A stretch of DNA of 64,000 bases, from the NCBI GenBank assembly GCA_002917075.1, contig NTMA01000103.1:1-64000 (forward strand), read 5' to 3'. The notes below the pieces were generated by a model. It was not told where the DNA came from. It worked only from the letters and a program-made list of their open reading frames with translations, and did not search any database. Below are positions 48,279 to 60,343 of this stretch, in pieces; the stretch's first letter is position 1, and every line of letters begins with the position of its first letter. Source of the DNA: Hawksworthiomyces lignivorus. Taxonomy: Eukaryota; Ascomycota; Sordariomycetes; Ophiostomatales; Ophiostomataceae. The translations under genes were made by a program, and so were the position numbers.

Positions 48279-48986
48279 TTGTGGTGGTCGATGCAAGCCT
48301 GAACGATCCAATTCTATCCAGAGCTGCGAGGTCAAAATACCTTTCTCTCAGATTTATACGGAACTAGAATTAATCTTTTTGAATCACTGGAGATCCGTGT
48401 CCCGGCTTGTCTAAGCGCTCGCATCAGTGGGTTGCCTGGGCCATGGAACACAGACCGCTAGGTTCAGTCAGAGCGAGCAGTGTCCTTATAATCGAAGATC
48501 TTGCTGAATATTGTTATTCCCAATAACACCCCCACAGGAGCCGATATGTATCATTAGTTATCTGTACCTCTATGTATATTCACGACAATATTGCACAGGA
48601 AGAAAATCATGTAACAGATTTCTCTCACTTTTTTGTTATAGATTTCGCTTTTGCTTTTCATCGTAATCAAATATTTAACGACTTAGTGCCATGTTGTCTT
48701 CTCCATTTCCCCTGCTCGGGACCCATTACGAGAAGGAGGCCATCGTACAATCTAACACTAAGGACATACGGAGATCTAATTTCCCAACGTCTCATCATCC
48801 CCTCTCTAAGTAGCCATCTCATATCAGGACATAAATAATATGCAGTGCTGTACATCTAGCATTGCAGAGCTCGGAGTGTGCGTCAGGAATGGAAGCTTTC
48901 TCATGCCTGCAGCAGAATAGATCTACCTAAGTTTGGTTTAGCGATGCACTCTTCTTTTCTGTTCATCTTATACCTCGGAATGCCCC
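48279..48986. other. Intergenic before the cyclase pseudogene
   Basis: AT-rich. No recognisable coding sequence or repeat. Confidence 0.45.
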
Positions 48987-50101
48987 CTCCTCCGTGTCTT
49001 TGGCCCTGTCTCTTGACAAGAACGAGTCCTCAGACATTGCCTAGGGATTGTACGACAGCATCAAACATGCAGACGACGCCCTCGGCAAACTCAATATGCT
49101 GACGCCCGAGGTGGTGACTGCTGCAGCATCATCCCAGATCCACATAAACGACCGCCACTCACTTGATTGACCCCTCTGCAAGCTTCGCGAGCTTCAGCCG
49201 GTTCCGGTTCTAGTATATGATTCATAACCATCTGCGTTCAATGCGGGGGACGGAGCAGCAACGAGTGGTCAACGATGGTAGTATATCGCTCAACACAGAT
49301 TATAGCATCCAACAAGTTGGATTACAGCACAATAGTGAGTAATTCCTGACGGGGGCGCAAGAGGAAAAGACAAAATCTTTTTCGAAGCATCTGCCGACAG
49401 CTTAGGCTACTAAAAAGCGTATGAGTTCCACTGAGTATCAATGTCTAGATTTCACCTCTCACCTTCACTTCTCTTATTTAACCTAGATTACATCCTAAAA
49501 CTAACACACTAGCATCGCCGGCCACGGCGTGTTACTCAACTACGCTAGCTATGCCAAGCGCCACGGGATAAGATTATATCACTTCTCCAGCACTAGTATT
49601 CTTGTTGGGCACCATCTCGAAGTGGTATTCGAGCAGGAGGACATGTTACAACCTGTCGATATCCTGCCTATCCGCTTTACGTTCACAGCAGATTACGACC
49701 TTTGTCTCGAAGTTAGCAGGCTGCACTCCCACAGCAGCCTGTGGAGCTTCGTGGGTCTAGAACCAACCAAGGATACATCCAGTGAATGTGGGAAACTAAC
49801 TGTGAGGCGGTCGCCAGGGATGCCATCAGCGTGGAGCAAACGCTTGTACTCGCATATAGATAGTACGTGCTACCTGTGAACCTGTGGCGAGTGAATAGGA
49901 AGTGCAGGGTAGTGGACACATTTGCCAATTTGTGTTGACAGATTATAGTGTCTCGATCCGCGAGATGTTCAACCTGGAAGGCTTGCGAGCATAGTGCATG
50001 GCACATGGACGGTGAAAATTCTTCTCCAGGAGTATGTCGTTGCGAGTGCCAGGTGTGGTAAGCCACCGAATGCCACTACCATAGCCATTTTCAAGTTTGA
50101 A
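48987..50101 (+). pseudogene. Broken putative-cyclase family gene (PF04199-type)
   Basis: Remnant of a fungal cyclase/kynurenine-formamidase-like gene, readable only by changing frame. Fragments in the right order are: GLYDSIKHADDALGKLNMLTP (49045-49107); VNDGSISLNTDYS (from 49268), corresponding to the family VNDD..LNTQ segment; SIAGHGVLLNYASYAKRHGI (from about 49511), corresponding to GRGVLLDYA..A; LEPTKD; EAVARDAISVE; and IREMFNLEGL ... FFSRSMSLRVPGVV near the end. In-frame stops lie at 49042-49044 (TAG), 49168-49170 (TGA), 49992-49994 (TAG) and 50013-50015 (TGA). Three of these fall where the family has Trp. A frameshift separates the first two blocks. A likely old intron ends at the CTAACACACTAG just before 49513. 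Not expected to make protein. Confidence 0.8.
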
Positions 50102-53100
50102 GAAGTAGATGTCATAACAAAAATGCGTTGAAGTTTTGTGCATAACTTTAGGCGTCTTTAACTCGATATCGTTTTTATCTCATGATGAATTTCTCACAGT
50201 TAATTTGCACCTCCTTAAAATTTCTCTTGTTGACCTTACCATTCTTTTACAAACTGATTCTACAACTGCTAGAAGAAAGGAGAAGGTACTCTCTCATTGA
50301 CCCCGTTCACGAGAACATCCCTGCGCCGCACATAACTCACCGCTCTTATAAAACTTGCACACCTGCAATTTGGAGTTTATGTTGCAAATCTCATCTATAT
50401 GCGTAAAAGACGCATAGAGTGAGCAGGAAAGCAAAAAAGAAGTGGAGGAAGAAAAAACCGAAGCAAGCAGAAAACCCGCCGACGCGTTGTGACTTAGATG
50501 TATACTCAATGAGGAGGCATGGTAGTATTCTAAGGAACACTCATATCATATCTTGGATGAAAATTCTGACTGCAAACGCCTTTACATGTACATGGCAAGA
50601 CAGAGAACGCGAATATATTGGCGAATAAAAGTCCAAACTGAGCTTCAAATCGGCCATGAGACTACTACGAACGGAAATGGTAGCAATGAGGTTGCGTACA
50701 ATGTGTCTGCTGTGCATGGGCAAAAACCTATACATATAGATTCTGTAGAATATAACTGCCTGTGACTGCACCTGCAGGTCTCCTGCAAGCGGCAAGAATT
50801 TAAGATTGCGATTGCATCGCGATGCAAGAAACGCGTAGTACCTAAAAAAGAACCCGCCTTATTGTTGACCATTTGGTTCCTTTTTTTTTGGTGGAAATGC
50901 CCTTGCGTCATGACTGCGTGATGCTGGCATTCTTCAGCCTTATTCGCTTACTATCTTTAGGTTTGGAATGGAGCATCCCTACTCAATGCAGAAGTTAGGA
51001 AATGCTGGTCTAAAAAGCCAGGAACTTTTTGCTTAAGACACGCTACTTTTTATGGAGAGAAAGAGTTGCGTCCTTGATTTACAAACATAGCTCTCCGCCA
51101 TTCCATCATGAACTTCTGGCTCGCGCCTTTGAAGCTTTCCTGTCTGCGAATCAACGCCTTCTTGTCTCACCATGAACTAAAATGTTTCTTCAATTCTGTA
51201 TAGACTCGCCCTCGAAGGCCAGGGCAATGCAATATATTTTATTACTAAATTGTTAGGGGAAGCCATGTATCTCGTAGCAAACGAGTAATTTCTTGGAACA
51301 TATTTTGTTAAGATGTCTCCATGAATTCTCCCAATTGCTGTTCTTTCGGGTCCGTTGTTTTGCTCCTCTCATTCAAAAAATTTCTCCCTTTTCTGGGTTC
51401 ATTTGTCCGCGGGTTTTGGCCGTCTTTTCATAATTGGAAACTCGCAAAGTCTTGCTACATGATTACGTTTGGTATGTCATGAATGCATTTCCATACTTCG
51501 TCCGCACATGGTGTTGAGTAGGGAGTAAGATGCGTTAAGGTTATATGATAATAATAGCGGTATTAATTTCCCGCAAGGCTGGCTGTTTTGGGTGCGGGCG
51601 GGGGTTAGGCATTGAAATTAGACAGGAGGCCCACGAGTCCACCCGCCCAAATGTTTGTGAGTGAATGCGGCTGCTCCAAAACGCGTTCAATGTGGCGCAG
51701 CTCTGACCAGGTACAGGGTAAGCTTTCCTTGCACGCAGCAGTCTATGATTACATTTGCGTCTTTTGCAAGTGCTCACTACTTCTCGTTCTCCGAGGGCTA
51801 GTTGGAGAACTCTCTATTGCTCTTAAAACCTGCTCGCTCATCATTGAGATTCTAGGCGAGGAGGGAACAATTAGCTTGTTGCCTCATCTGAAAAGGGCTT
51901 CAGGTTATGCATATTTTGACTTTCGACTGTCCTTTCACTGGGAAGCAATGCATGACCGAAAGTCTGACGTGGTAGGACGAGGGCGGCATGGCATCGGAAT
52001 GCTTTGTGATAAGGAGTTGGGAGCAGCAACGACACGTTCGGACTAATACGCAGAAGCAACTGACAGTGGCTAGGATGTTCTGCTGTGATCACCTTCATCG
52101 GATGAATTACATCGTAGTTACGTATATGCAGGGTTGAAGCTGCGCCGGAATATTTAATTATAGAGAATCACCGCATCGCACCTTGATCCAAAGATCGGGC
52201 TGTTTCTGATATAGCTTCCTGTTAGCTACTCAATCTGGTGTGCAGGAATGAGAAACCACTTGAAGCAAGATCTTGTGGTTTTTCTTCTGGTGGGGATTAA
52301 CTCGACAAGCCGTCTGCACAAATTTGGAAATTGAGCAGCGTGACTTTAGCTCATAATCTCACACAGAAGCCCCCTGTAGAATGCTGGCTAGTTCGGCGCC
52401 AACGGTAGAATCGTATGGGGGCCATACACAAAAGAGAAAATAAAAAAAGGAAGAAAAACGGCCGCAGGTGCGAGATCTTTAACTGAGACATTGTACAATC
52501 CGTAGTTTCGTTAGAAATTTTGAATGTCATGAAAGACGCATTTCCAATCCAACACAGCAAAGAAAGATAGTATTGCCCAACAAGGTAATCAAAGTAACGG
52601 TGAATAGCGCAAAGGAGATGATTCGCTAGGGGTAGAACCTGAGACACAGGATCAAAAAACCCAAGCTCTTCGTGGCCAGACTTAGCGCGGATGGTCTCCA
52701 CATGGAGCCAAGGAGAGAAGGGGAAAGTTGAAGCGTTGAAAACGAAGGTTGACGTGTTGCTTTCTACTCGATACAAGAAGCATTTGTGACTGAACCACCT
52801 TGATTTGGCTGAATTGTTGTCGCTTTGCATCTTTTCCTGATTTGGCCTTGATTTGGCCCTGGTGTCCCAAACATAGGTTTTTCAGGATCACCCTGTCTTT
52901 CTTCCTAGCGTAGATCTTCCTCGGGATGTGGTCACATCGCTGCGACTGGCTGTGGGCAAATCTTCGGCTACCTGCTGGCGGCTGGGTCGTTATGCTCCCA
53001 GAGAAATATGTGGAGAATAGGTCTGTCGCGCGGATCGTCGCCAATCTTCAGGGCAATATCGGAAAGGGCCTGTCATTAAAATTCATCATGTGTAGCACGC

Positions 53101-55779
53101 AGCATTCATTACGTTTTTGAAAGGGAGGTATTTTCTATAGCGTCGAGTCTTAGTTCCCCTGCCGCCTGCATTAGACAACATACATAACAAGGCGCGGAGA
53201 AGAAGAGGATACACGCAAGTCGGCGCTCCGTAGAAAAAGCAGAAAAGGGGTGACGATAGTCTCACTTCTGGAACTGGCCTCTCTGCGCTTTTACCGGCAG
53301 GTAGGAAGACTTCCCAGTTGTATATTACCTGGCTTGTAGGTTTGGGTGCGACGGATATATCAATGCTATTCTTGTGCCACACAATGTCCTTCTGTGGCTC
53401 CACACTTTCATGATGACAACGATCACAACAGCCGCAGAGAGAAGCAGAGGGATTTCCAAATTAATATTTCGCCACCATCTTTGTACTCATATATACTTGC
53501 TGCCAGTTGCAATAACGTCGAGAATAAAGAGCTTGCAGGAGACCAGAGTACGTTGGACACCTACCAAATAGATTAAGCAGTTGATGTAGGGACTCATGAC
53601 CTCCTCGCAAGGAGTGGTCTTGTATCTTAGCCGAGGCGCGTAAGAGAGGCACGGCGAGGGAATGCATTCACAGTGATAAATTCCTTCCCATGAGTACTTT
53701 CTAAAGATAAGATTCAGGTGAGCCAACTAGTAAAGTTTTTCTCTGTGTTCTGCTGCCCCTGTGCTTGTTAGCTTTGCTGTCTTCCTTCTTTTGCTGTTCG
53801 GTGTTCGCTATTTTCTGTAGACTGGAACCGCCAGAACACAGCCCTCTGTTCGTCTGTTTGTAATGCGGCATACCCCTGAATGAGTGGGCCTGCTTCTGCA
53901 AAGCCTGAGCCGCCCGGTTCTGTATTTGTACGAAGTATGTACGTAGTGAAGTCGCTGGCTGTGATCTGCACTACGTAATCCAGTGCAGTAGTGCAATGCC
54001 TCCCTGTTAAAAAAGGGGGTCGTTCGGGTTAGGGTATGCTACCGTTCGGGATGCCAGGTACCTGATTTTAGTGGGCTTCCTCCCTGTGTTCTAAAAGTAC
54101 ACATTACCCAACGTGCATTAGCTGGAGGATCCCAAGGCACAAGAAACGACGGCGTCCCAAGTAAGGCGGAGTGGCGTCTTCGTCTTTCTTGATTTCCTAT
54201 TCGTTGCCTGCGGACCCCTGGATGAAGAAAAAGACAGGTCCTCGTATATGTGTATGTACCGCACACTCTAGGAGTCATGGAGCAAGCAGCACTCTCTGGC
54301 GCTGCAAGGATTTCGGCGAACATGGGGAGACATGAGAAAAGAGGAAGCAAAGGGAAAGAAAGCTAGGCAGGAATGGGGGGGGAAGAGAAATAGAACGAAC
54401 GAAAGTGGGACGACGAGGGGTGTGTTTGGGAGACGAATGAAGGGGTCCAAAAGCTTGGATCACGACTTGGTTGACTGTCTCTCTTTTAACTCAAACGGTA
54501 GTCCTCTTTTCCTCTTTTCCCTCCGTTCTTTTCCCCTTTCCTCTTACGTACGTATGTCTTCTTCTTTCTTTTCCAAAGACCTATTTTTCTTCTTTTGATC
54601 ATCACAGAGTGTGCCCTTTCCTTGCTCACGCTCTATCCTCTCTTTTCTATTTGTTTTCAAGTCACTCATTCCTCGACAGCTGTTTCTTCTCATTTTCCTA
54701 TATCCTTTCTTAAACTTCGAACTTGTTTGTTACGGCATCTATCGCCAATTCTCTCGTCTCTCTTTCTCTTTGCCAGTTATTTGGCCTCGTTTTGTACTTA
54801 TTTTTACCTCTTTAACTTCCTATCATCTATTTAGCCATCTTTTTACCTAGCTGCTTTCTCCGCATAGCGGCTCGTTTCATACAATCCTTTTTAATACCTC
54901 GTCGTCTCTATTCTACATTTCCGGGTCGTCGTGCCGTTGTCGTCCTTGCGGCTAGATATTAAGAAGGGAATAAAACACAATAGTATTGAAGAATAGAAAT
55001 ATTCTTTCTGGCTGGTTCCCTTCCCTTTCTTTTACAGTGTCCAATCGCAATTAGGTTTTCCGGTCTCCTGTTCTCGCCAGTACCCGGTTCCCTCGCGTGT
55101 TCGTTTGGTTTGTCTTGTTTGTGTGGTCACTTCGTTAGACATATATCAGGTACAACGCAAAAAGCAAACAAACAGCCAAGGAAAACCGACTGCATCAAGT
55201 TTTAGACGAGACAGCGAAGATACTTGCACAGATCCACACGTTCTCGCACAAAACTGTTCAATAACAAAAATACAACGGACGAACCGCCCAGCGCTCAACC
55301 GAACCCAAATCTGTATCGTTAAATTGCTGCTTGCCACGCTGCATTCCGCTGTCCTGCTACTACACGACTCACACTCTTTGCACATCCTGCAACTGTCGTG
55401 TTTTTTTTTTCCCCAACCGTGCCTGCATCCTCTGGCCACACCAACTTCCAGCACGAGTCTTCCGGTCAAAAGTGGCCGTTGACTTTTGATCTATTTGTAT
55501 ATTCCAATATACATACGCCATTGTCTTACCCGGCCTTTTTCTCCGTCGTTTTATCCCATATCTTATTTTTCTTCCTCTCGCCATTTTTCACGAACATCGA
55601 GTTTCTTCCTTTTTTGTCTTTGGCTGGCCCTCTGAACAACAGCTCGTGGGAAGGAATATACTTCGCCCACGGTGTTTTCAGTTCTCTTATTTCGTGCTCT
55701 GCCTCCCTTTTAGACGCTGCGTTTCTTGTACACACTTTTTCCTTTTGTTTCACTTCCCTCTTGTATAAATTCTATCGAA
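50102..55779. other. Longest gene-free stretch, 5.7 kb
   Basis: No supportable gene was seen. A few short ATG frames exist, for example plus 50182-50406 and minus 52351-52830, but without known motifs. From about 54480 to 55780 the plus strand is strongly T/C-rich, which fits a long promoter and leader for the CFEM gene that follows. Confidence 0.4.
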
Positions 55780-56995
55780 ATGCGGTCACAAGGCTCCTCT
55801 GTCTTATTTCTGGCGCTCTTCGCTGGCCTCGCCAAATCCCAGTCCTTCCCTGGTGAAGCGTCCTTGCCAGGTTGTGGTGTAAGTCATCTTGTATTAGTTC
55901 GGTGTTAAATCTCAACGCTGGTATATGCGCTATCAACTTGTATTAATCAGTCACTTTAGGAAACATGTCTTGACAGTCTCGTCTCTCAAGCAGGCACGTT
56001 TGGGTGCGATGGTGGTGCTGTTGGCTGTCTCTGTGGCGCGTCCAACTTCAAGAGCGGCGTGCACGACTGTGCCAATGCCGCATGTGCTGCAGACCTCTTC
56101 CCTGTTGTCACCGATTATTTGAACAGTGTTTGCGCAAGTAAGTGAATATTTGTAGAATGGCCTCGTTCCTGTTTTACCAAAATAATAATGGAGGAGCTTT
56201 ATATTAACTTTTCTAGCCGCAATTGGGGCTCCCACATCGGCGGCTGCTCCGGCAACAGCAACTCCTGTGACTCCGGCTGCTTCTACCACAGCGTCAACAC
56301 CACCTGCGCCGACAGCCGCGAGCTCCACAACTCCCACAGCGCAGGCGCCTGCCTCCACAACCCCAAGTTCGAGCTCTCCCACGAGCACAGCACCAACTTC
56401 AACATTCGCCAGCACGAGCGCCCATTCAAGCATCCCAGTTGCACAGAGTACGGCCTCGACTACCGGTGGTCTTAGCAGCTCTACGTTGATCCTCCAGTCT
56501 TCAAGTACTTCTTCCACGCCAGCAATTGTCGCTGCTCCTTCTAGCGTAAGTTTTAGTTTTTGTCTAAATCACAGGCCGTGATAGCTTGTATCAAATATTA
56601 AAATGTCGCGGCTGCGTATTTTCATTGAGCCAGACGATAACACGAGTGGTCGGGATATTCTTGTCTTTCTACTTCAGATGCTAACTATATTACAGACTTC
56701 TCCGAGCACAAGTGCATCAGCCACGGCATCACCAGGTCTGTCCGCTGGTGCCAAGGCTGGTATTGGTATTGGCGCTGTGGTCGGTATTGTAGCAGTTATT
56801 GCTGTGATTGCCACCTTCCTCATCGCACGCAAGCACAAGAGCCGGAAGAATGTCCGCTCCACAATCCAGATTTCTGACCCAATGCCTGGATCAGGACGGT
56901 TCTATGCAATCGAAGACCACGTTTCGGAGCTGGAGATGAAGTCTCGGCGATACGAAGACATGGTTCCCAGACAGGTGCCGAGAAATATGGTCTAG
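55780..56995 (+). CDS. CFEM-domain membrane protein
   Basis: The CDS is join(55780..55878,55960..56137,56217..56545,56696..56995), 301 aa. A signal peptide (1-20, ending AKSQS) leads into an eight-cysteine CFEM domain at about 30-94: LPGCGETCLDSL, FGC, GCLCG, HDC, NAAC and SVC. CFEM proteins are fungal surface proteins, some of them haem-binding. A long Ser/Thr/Pro/Ala-rich stalk follows, then a membrane span of about 25 residues (IGIGAVVGIVAVIAVIATFL) and a basic cytoplasmic tail of about 65 residues. This makes it a type I transmembrane form rather than a GPI-anchored one. All three introns have standard donors (GTAAGT), the last two with clear branch sites, and all phases close. The Asp typical before the CLC pair is not clearly present (DGGAVGCLC). 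Confidence 0.88.
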
Positions 56996-57632
56996 AATAT
57001 ATCATGATTTGATAACCATCATCTTTCTACACTCTAACCTAGGCCTGGATGCCGTCGCTCAAAACCATTCACAGAGCCAAATTCAGCTTTGCTCGAAACT
57101 ACATCATACCCGCCACACTACAGGTAGTGACCATCGGCTTTCATAGATAGACGGGAGAGGGCCGCCATCGGCAAAATGGGCATATAGGATAGAAGACTTG
57201 CGAAGCCGACTCGCTCGTGAAGAAGACAATTGCAGCTTCTGCGACATGATCTTGTAGCAAACGAGACATCTCTAGCATAAAGAGCACATGAAACTGAGCA
57301 ATTGAAAGCAAATCCTAAATCTGAACCATAGCGTACATGTACTCTTGCTTATTTGGTGATATACTTGGTCTTCTCTACATCACGTCTGGAATTGCAATTA
57401 ATTTGACCGTCAGTCACGATTGCCTCCGGCGCAGACAGAAAAAAAAAAGTTGTTGTATTTTTACAGGACCTATTTCCTTATTTGCTAATGTGACAGGTGA
57501 GATGCTCAAAGAAGATATCGCGAAACATTTTCATAAATATAAAGGTCGTCTGGCGGACGTTCTTCGTTCTCCCATGCTTTCTACAACGCGACCAGCCATC
57601 TTGAGCGTCTTGCGTCCCACTACCTCTCGCGT
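56996..57632. other. Intergenic between convergent genes
   Basis: 3' flanks of the CFEM gene and the uL22m gene. Nothing else was seen. Confidence 0.5.
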
Positions 57633-58878
57633 CTACCACGAGTAGTAGGGCCGCTGGGCGGTAACTGGGCGGTTCGGAAGGTGCACCCAGGGCGCCTTGC
57701 GGGCTGCCTTAGCCACGCGCTCGTCGTGCTGGCGGATGCGTGACTTCTCCTCCTTGAGCACGACGGACAAGAAGGTCGAAGGGGACCATTTGACAAACTG
57801 CCGTCCCCGCGCGCGGTAGTCTGGTGTTGCCGCCAGCCAGTAGCCCCGCCCGACCCAGGCCTCGTCGACATATATGCGCGTCGGGTCCGTGATCGTAAGC
57901 CATTTGCCGTCCTTTGTCTGGATCTTGACACCTGCGGCCGCGGCCGGCGAACCTTCCGTCTGCTGCTGCTGCTGCTGCTGTACCCGGCCGAGGCCCATGC
58001 CTCGCTCCACAACTGCTAGGTCCCGTGCCTCCTCCAGGTGCCACATGACCTCTTTGGCAATCTTCTTCTTGCTGAAGCGCATCTGCACGAGCGCGTCCTC
58101 CAGCGTCTTGCCCTTAATCTGCCGCGCGAGGTGCACGAGCTTCTTTGTGCTTGTCGGCAGCGCCGTTGACTTGTGCAGCAGCGTGCGCTCCGTGCGTGCG
58201 AGCCGCTCCTCGCGCGTCTCCTCGCCGGCCGGGTCCAGCAGCCGCCCCACGTGCTGCAGCACCATCTTGCGCTCCCAGCGGACGCGGCTGCGCGGGTCCG
58301 GGTCGAGGGCGCGCTGGAGGTCTGGCCGCAGCAGCGACGTGCCGAGCTCGTTACGGCTGCCGCTCTGTGCAGCGGCCCGGGACTCTCGGGCCGCCTGCTT
58401 CAGGTCCTTCTCATCCACCCCGCCCTCCTCCATCTCGCTCGCCAGCAGCGGGCTGGCGCTCAGGCCCGGGTTCGTCATTCGGTCCTTCAGCTCCTGGCGA
58501 GTCTTGGCGCGGCTGAGGTCGCCCGCCAGGCCGCTCGCGACATCGCCCGACGAAGAGGACGTGGCGGCCTTCTTTCTGCGGCCGAAGAGCCTGCCCCAGT
58601 CGACGGCACGCGCAGTGGTGGTGTGGAGCGACTTGGCATTTGTCAGACTCAGCCGCTGCTGTGGCTGCAGACGTGGCCGGTGCACTAGAGCCAGTGTTTG
58701 TGTTTGTGCTGCTGCGGTGCAGGGTGCCGTACTGGATGGTCGGAGGCCATTAGAGGCTAGATCAAAAGGACGTAGAAGTCAGCAACAAAAGCCATGGGAT
58801 TTTTCAGCACAGAATTGAATAGAAATAGAGCTCACCAGTCACTAAGACCCTTCTTGAGGGTATATTAAGACTCATCAT
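57633..58878 (-). CDS. MRPL22: Mitochondrial ribosomal protein uL22m
   Basis: The CDS is complement(join(57633..58756,58836..58878)), 388 aa. It is a large-subunit mitoribosomal protein near the polypeptide exit tunnel. Exon 1 starts MMSLNIPSRRVLV. With exon 2 it forms an Arg/Ser/Ala-rich N-terminus without acidic residues for over 40 residues, a typical mitochondrial presequence. The uL22 core lies in the second half: KLVHLARQIKGKTLEDALVQ, MRFSKKKIAKEV, then a C-terminal part ending RPYYSW. A polyglutamine run (seven Gln, from (CTG)7 at 57960-57980) interrupts the loop after the core helices. The frame is open upstream of exon 2 without an ATG, which is why the first exon is needed. The intron is GTGAGC to CTAG with a GCTGAC branch site. 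Confidence 0.9.
57960..57980 (-). repeat. (CTG)7 microsatellite coding polyglutamine
   Basis: Seven CTG units on the plus strand give seven Gln codons in the uL22m gene. Confidence 0.95.
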
Positions 58879-59353
58879 GGCCCACAATTGCTGTATGGAG
58901 GGACCATAACAGTCTGCGATGTGATACTTACAGAGCCGGGAAGTGCAAGCCAGGAGAGATGGGAAGAAAAATCTCGACAGCTCTGGCATTCTCAGATTGT
59001 GATTGGCTGGTTTGTTGTCTTTGCTCTCTTTGCGGTTCAACGGACAACACGTGACATTTCCACGTGATATTCCCACGTGACATTCCGGCCCGCCGCGAGT
59101 TAACCTAGGGTGATTATGATTCTCGCTTTCAGTCTTTGTGTTTTGGCTGGCGGGCTTTGAGTGGAGCAAATCAGCATCAGACCATTTGTCGGAGCTTTCG
59201 TGCGTTTTTTAACCTTTCTCTCTCGTCACCTCTCCCTTCCCACCTCCAGACAGCAAACCACGACACAGCTCTCTCAGACTTTCTGCCAGCGCCGAACGAA
59301 GACGCTCCTCGATTTCCACCCTTTACGAATCAATTCATATTACACCAGTCGCA
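58879..59353. promoter_or_regulatory. Bidirectional promoter of uL22m and COX9
   Basis: A 475-bp region between two divergent start codons, both belonging to nuclear genes for mitochondrial proteins. It holds three tandem 13-bp units at 59048-59086, each with CACGTGA. Transcription start sites cannot be placed from sequence. Confidence 0.7.
59048..59086. promoter_or_regulatory. Three phased CACGTGA (E-box) elements
   Basis: CACGTGA occurs at 59048, 59061 and 59074, exactly 13 bp apart, each followed by a C/TATTYC spacer. CACGTG is the core site of bHLH regulators such as Cbf1-type factors. The array lies about 170 bp from the uL22m ATG and about 270 bp from the COX9 ATG. Confidence 0.8.
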
Positions 59354-59915
59354 ATGGCCATCAAACCGATCACCGGCGTACGTGCCTACTATCCCCTCCC
59401 CTAGCAGTTCTTTTTTGGTGGCATCTTTGAACCTACGGAAAGAGATGTAGGAGGAGACTGGTGCCGCGGCAAGGCCAATTGGATAGGAATACATCAATTG
59501 AGAGTCATCTACGTCGAAAAATTTATTGTTCTAGGCAGATATAAGCCAGAAGAGGGTCACGACATAGTATCGATCACGAAAGTTCGAAGAGCTAACCTGC
59601 TATGACATGTACACAGATGCTCCGCCGCGGCCTGATCTTGGATCTTGGCCTTGGTCTTGGTTAGTTTTCCCGGAAGTTTTACTTTCGCCATGGCGTTTCA
59701 TGTTTCTTATGCTAATCTCATCATTCAAGGCATCGGATTCACTATGGCCAACGTCTTCTGGTAGGAATCCTCGTCATCGCGAGATAGACATCTTAACGGC
59801 AGAAAAAGACACTAACACTATCCGCCTCAGGTATGGCTACCACATGCCGCGCACAAACGCTCGTGACAACTACTACCGGAAGCTCGAGGAGGAGCGTGCC
59901 GCACGGACGCAGTAG
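59354..59915 (+). CDS. COX9: Cytochrome c oxidase subunit VIIa (Cox9)
   Basis: The CDS is join(59354..59377,59617..59659,59730..59760,59831..59915), 60 aa, the usual size for this subunit. It is a single-span accessory subunit of complex IV in the mitochondrial inner membrane. The protein starts MAIKPITG, has a basic turn (LRRG), a span of about 18 residues (LILDLGLGLGIGFTMANV), then FWYGYHMP and a charged C-terminal helix (NYYRKLEEERAA). It aligns along its whole length with yeast Cox9 (ITG, R, MA, G(F/Y)HM). Four small exons (24, 43, 31 and 85 nt) and a first intron of 239 nt hide it from ORF calling. All phases close and each intron has GT-AG ends. Confidence 0.93.
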
Positions 59916-60343
59916 AGCACCTCTTGCCGTACACCTTGACAGAAGGCGAGGAATGGGGCAAGAAGAATGAGATTGTTCCGATACGGCGACACCTGATTCC
60001 TTGTGGTGTGTACGCATAGAATCGTACTTATGTACATATTGAGGTAGCAACCTGTGGGAGTGGCTGTCGAAAAAGAGATAGACAAAACATTGAAACCAAT
60101 TCTTGTTTTGAAGAAACAATCTGTGGTATCTGTGTTCTCTTCCTCAAGGCAATGACTCGTCAGATTCCAATGACCAAGGACGTGGCAGCATCATTAAGTG
60201 CAGAGTATCATTCTCTTTGTCTCTAAACGCTGTCTGTCGTCTTATCTGTAAACTCGTGAAAACCCCATACCTTAAACGCCTAATACTCTTTTTAAGTTCT
60301 TTCTATTCGTACAAATGCCGCTTTATGCAATCCTTGTTTTCTT
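59916..60343. other. Intergenic between convergent genes
   Basis: 3' flanks of COX9 and of the Som1-like gene. No further feature. Confidence 0.5.

Noticed and set aside
52351..52830. 159-codon minus-strand ATG frame in the 5.7-kb gap
   Set aside because: No motif recognised, a hydrophobic and aromatic-rich end typical of chance frames in AT-rich DNA, and no supporting splice structure.
57874..58818. 314-codon plus-strand frame opposite uL22m
   Set aside because: Cys/Ser/Arg-rich antisense shadow of the GC-rich uL22m exon.
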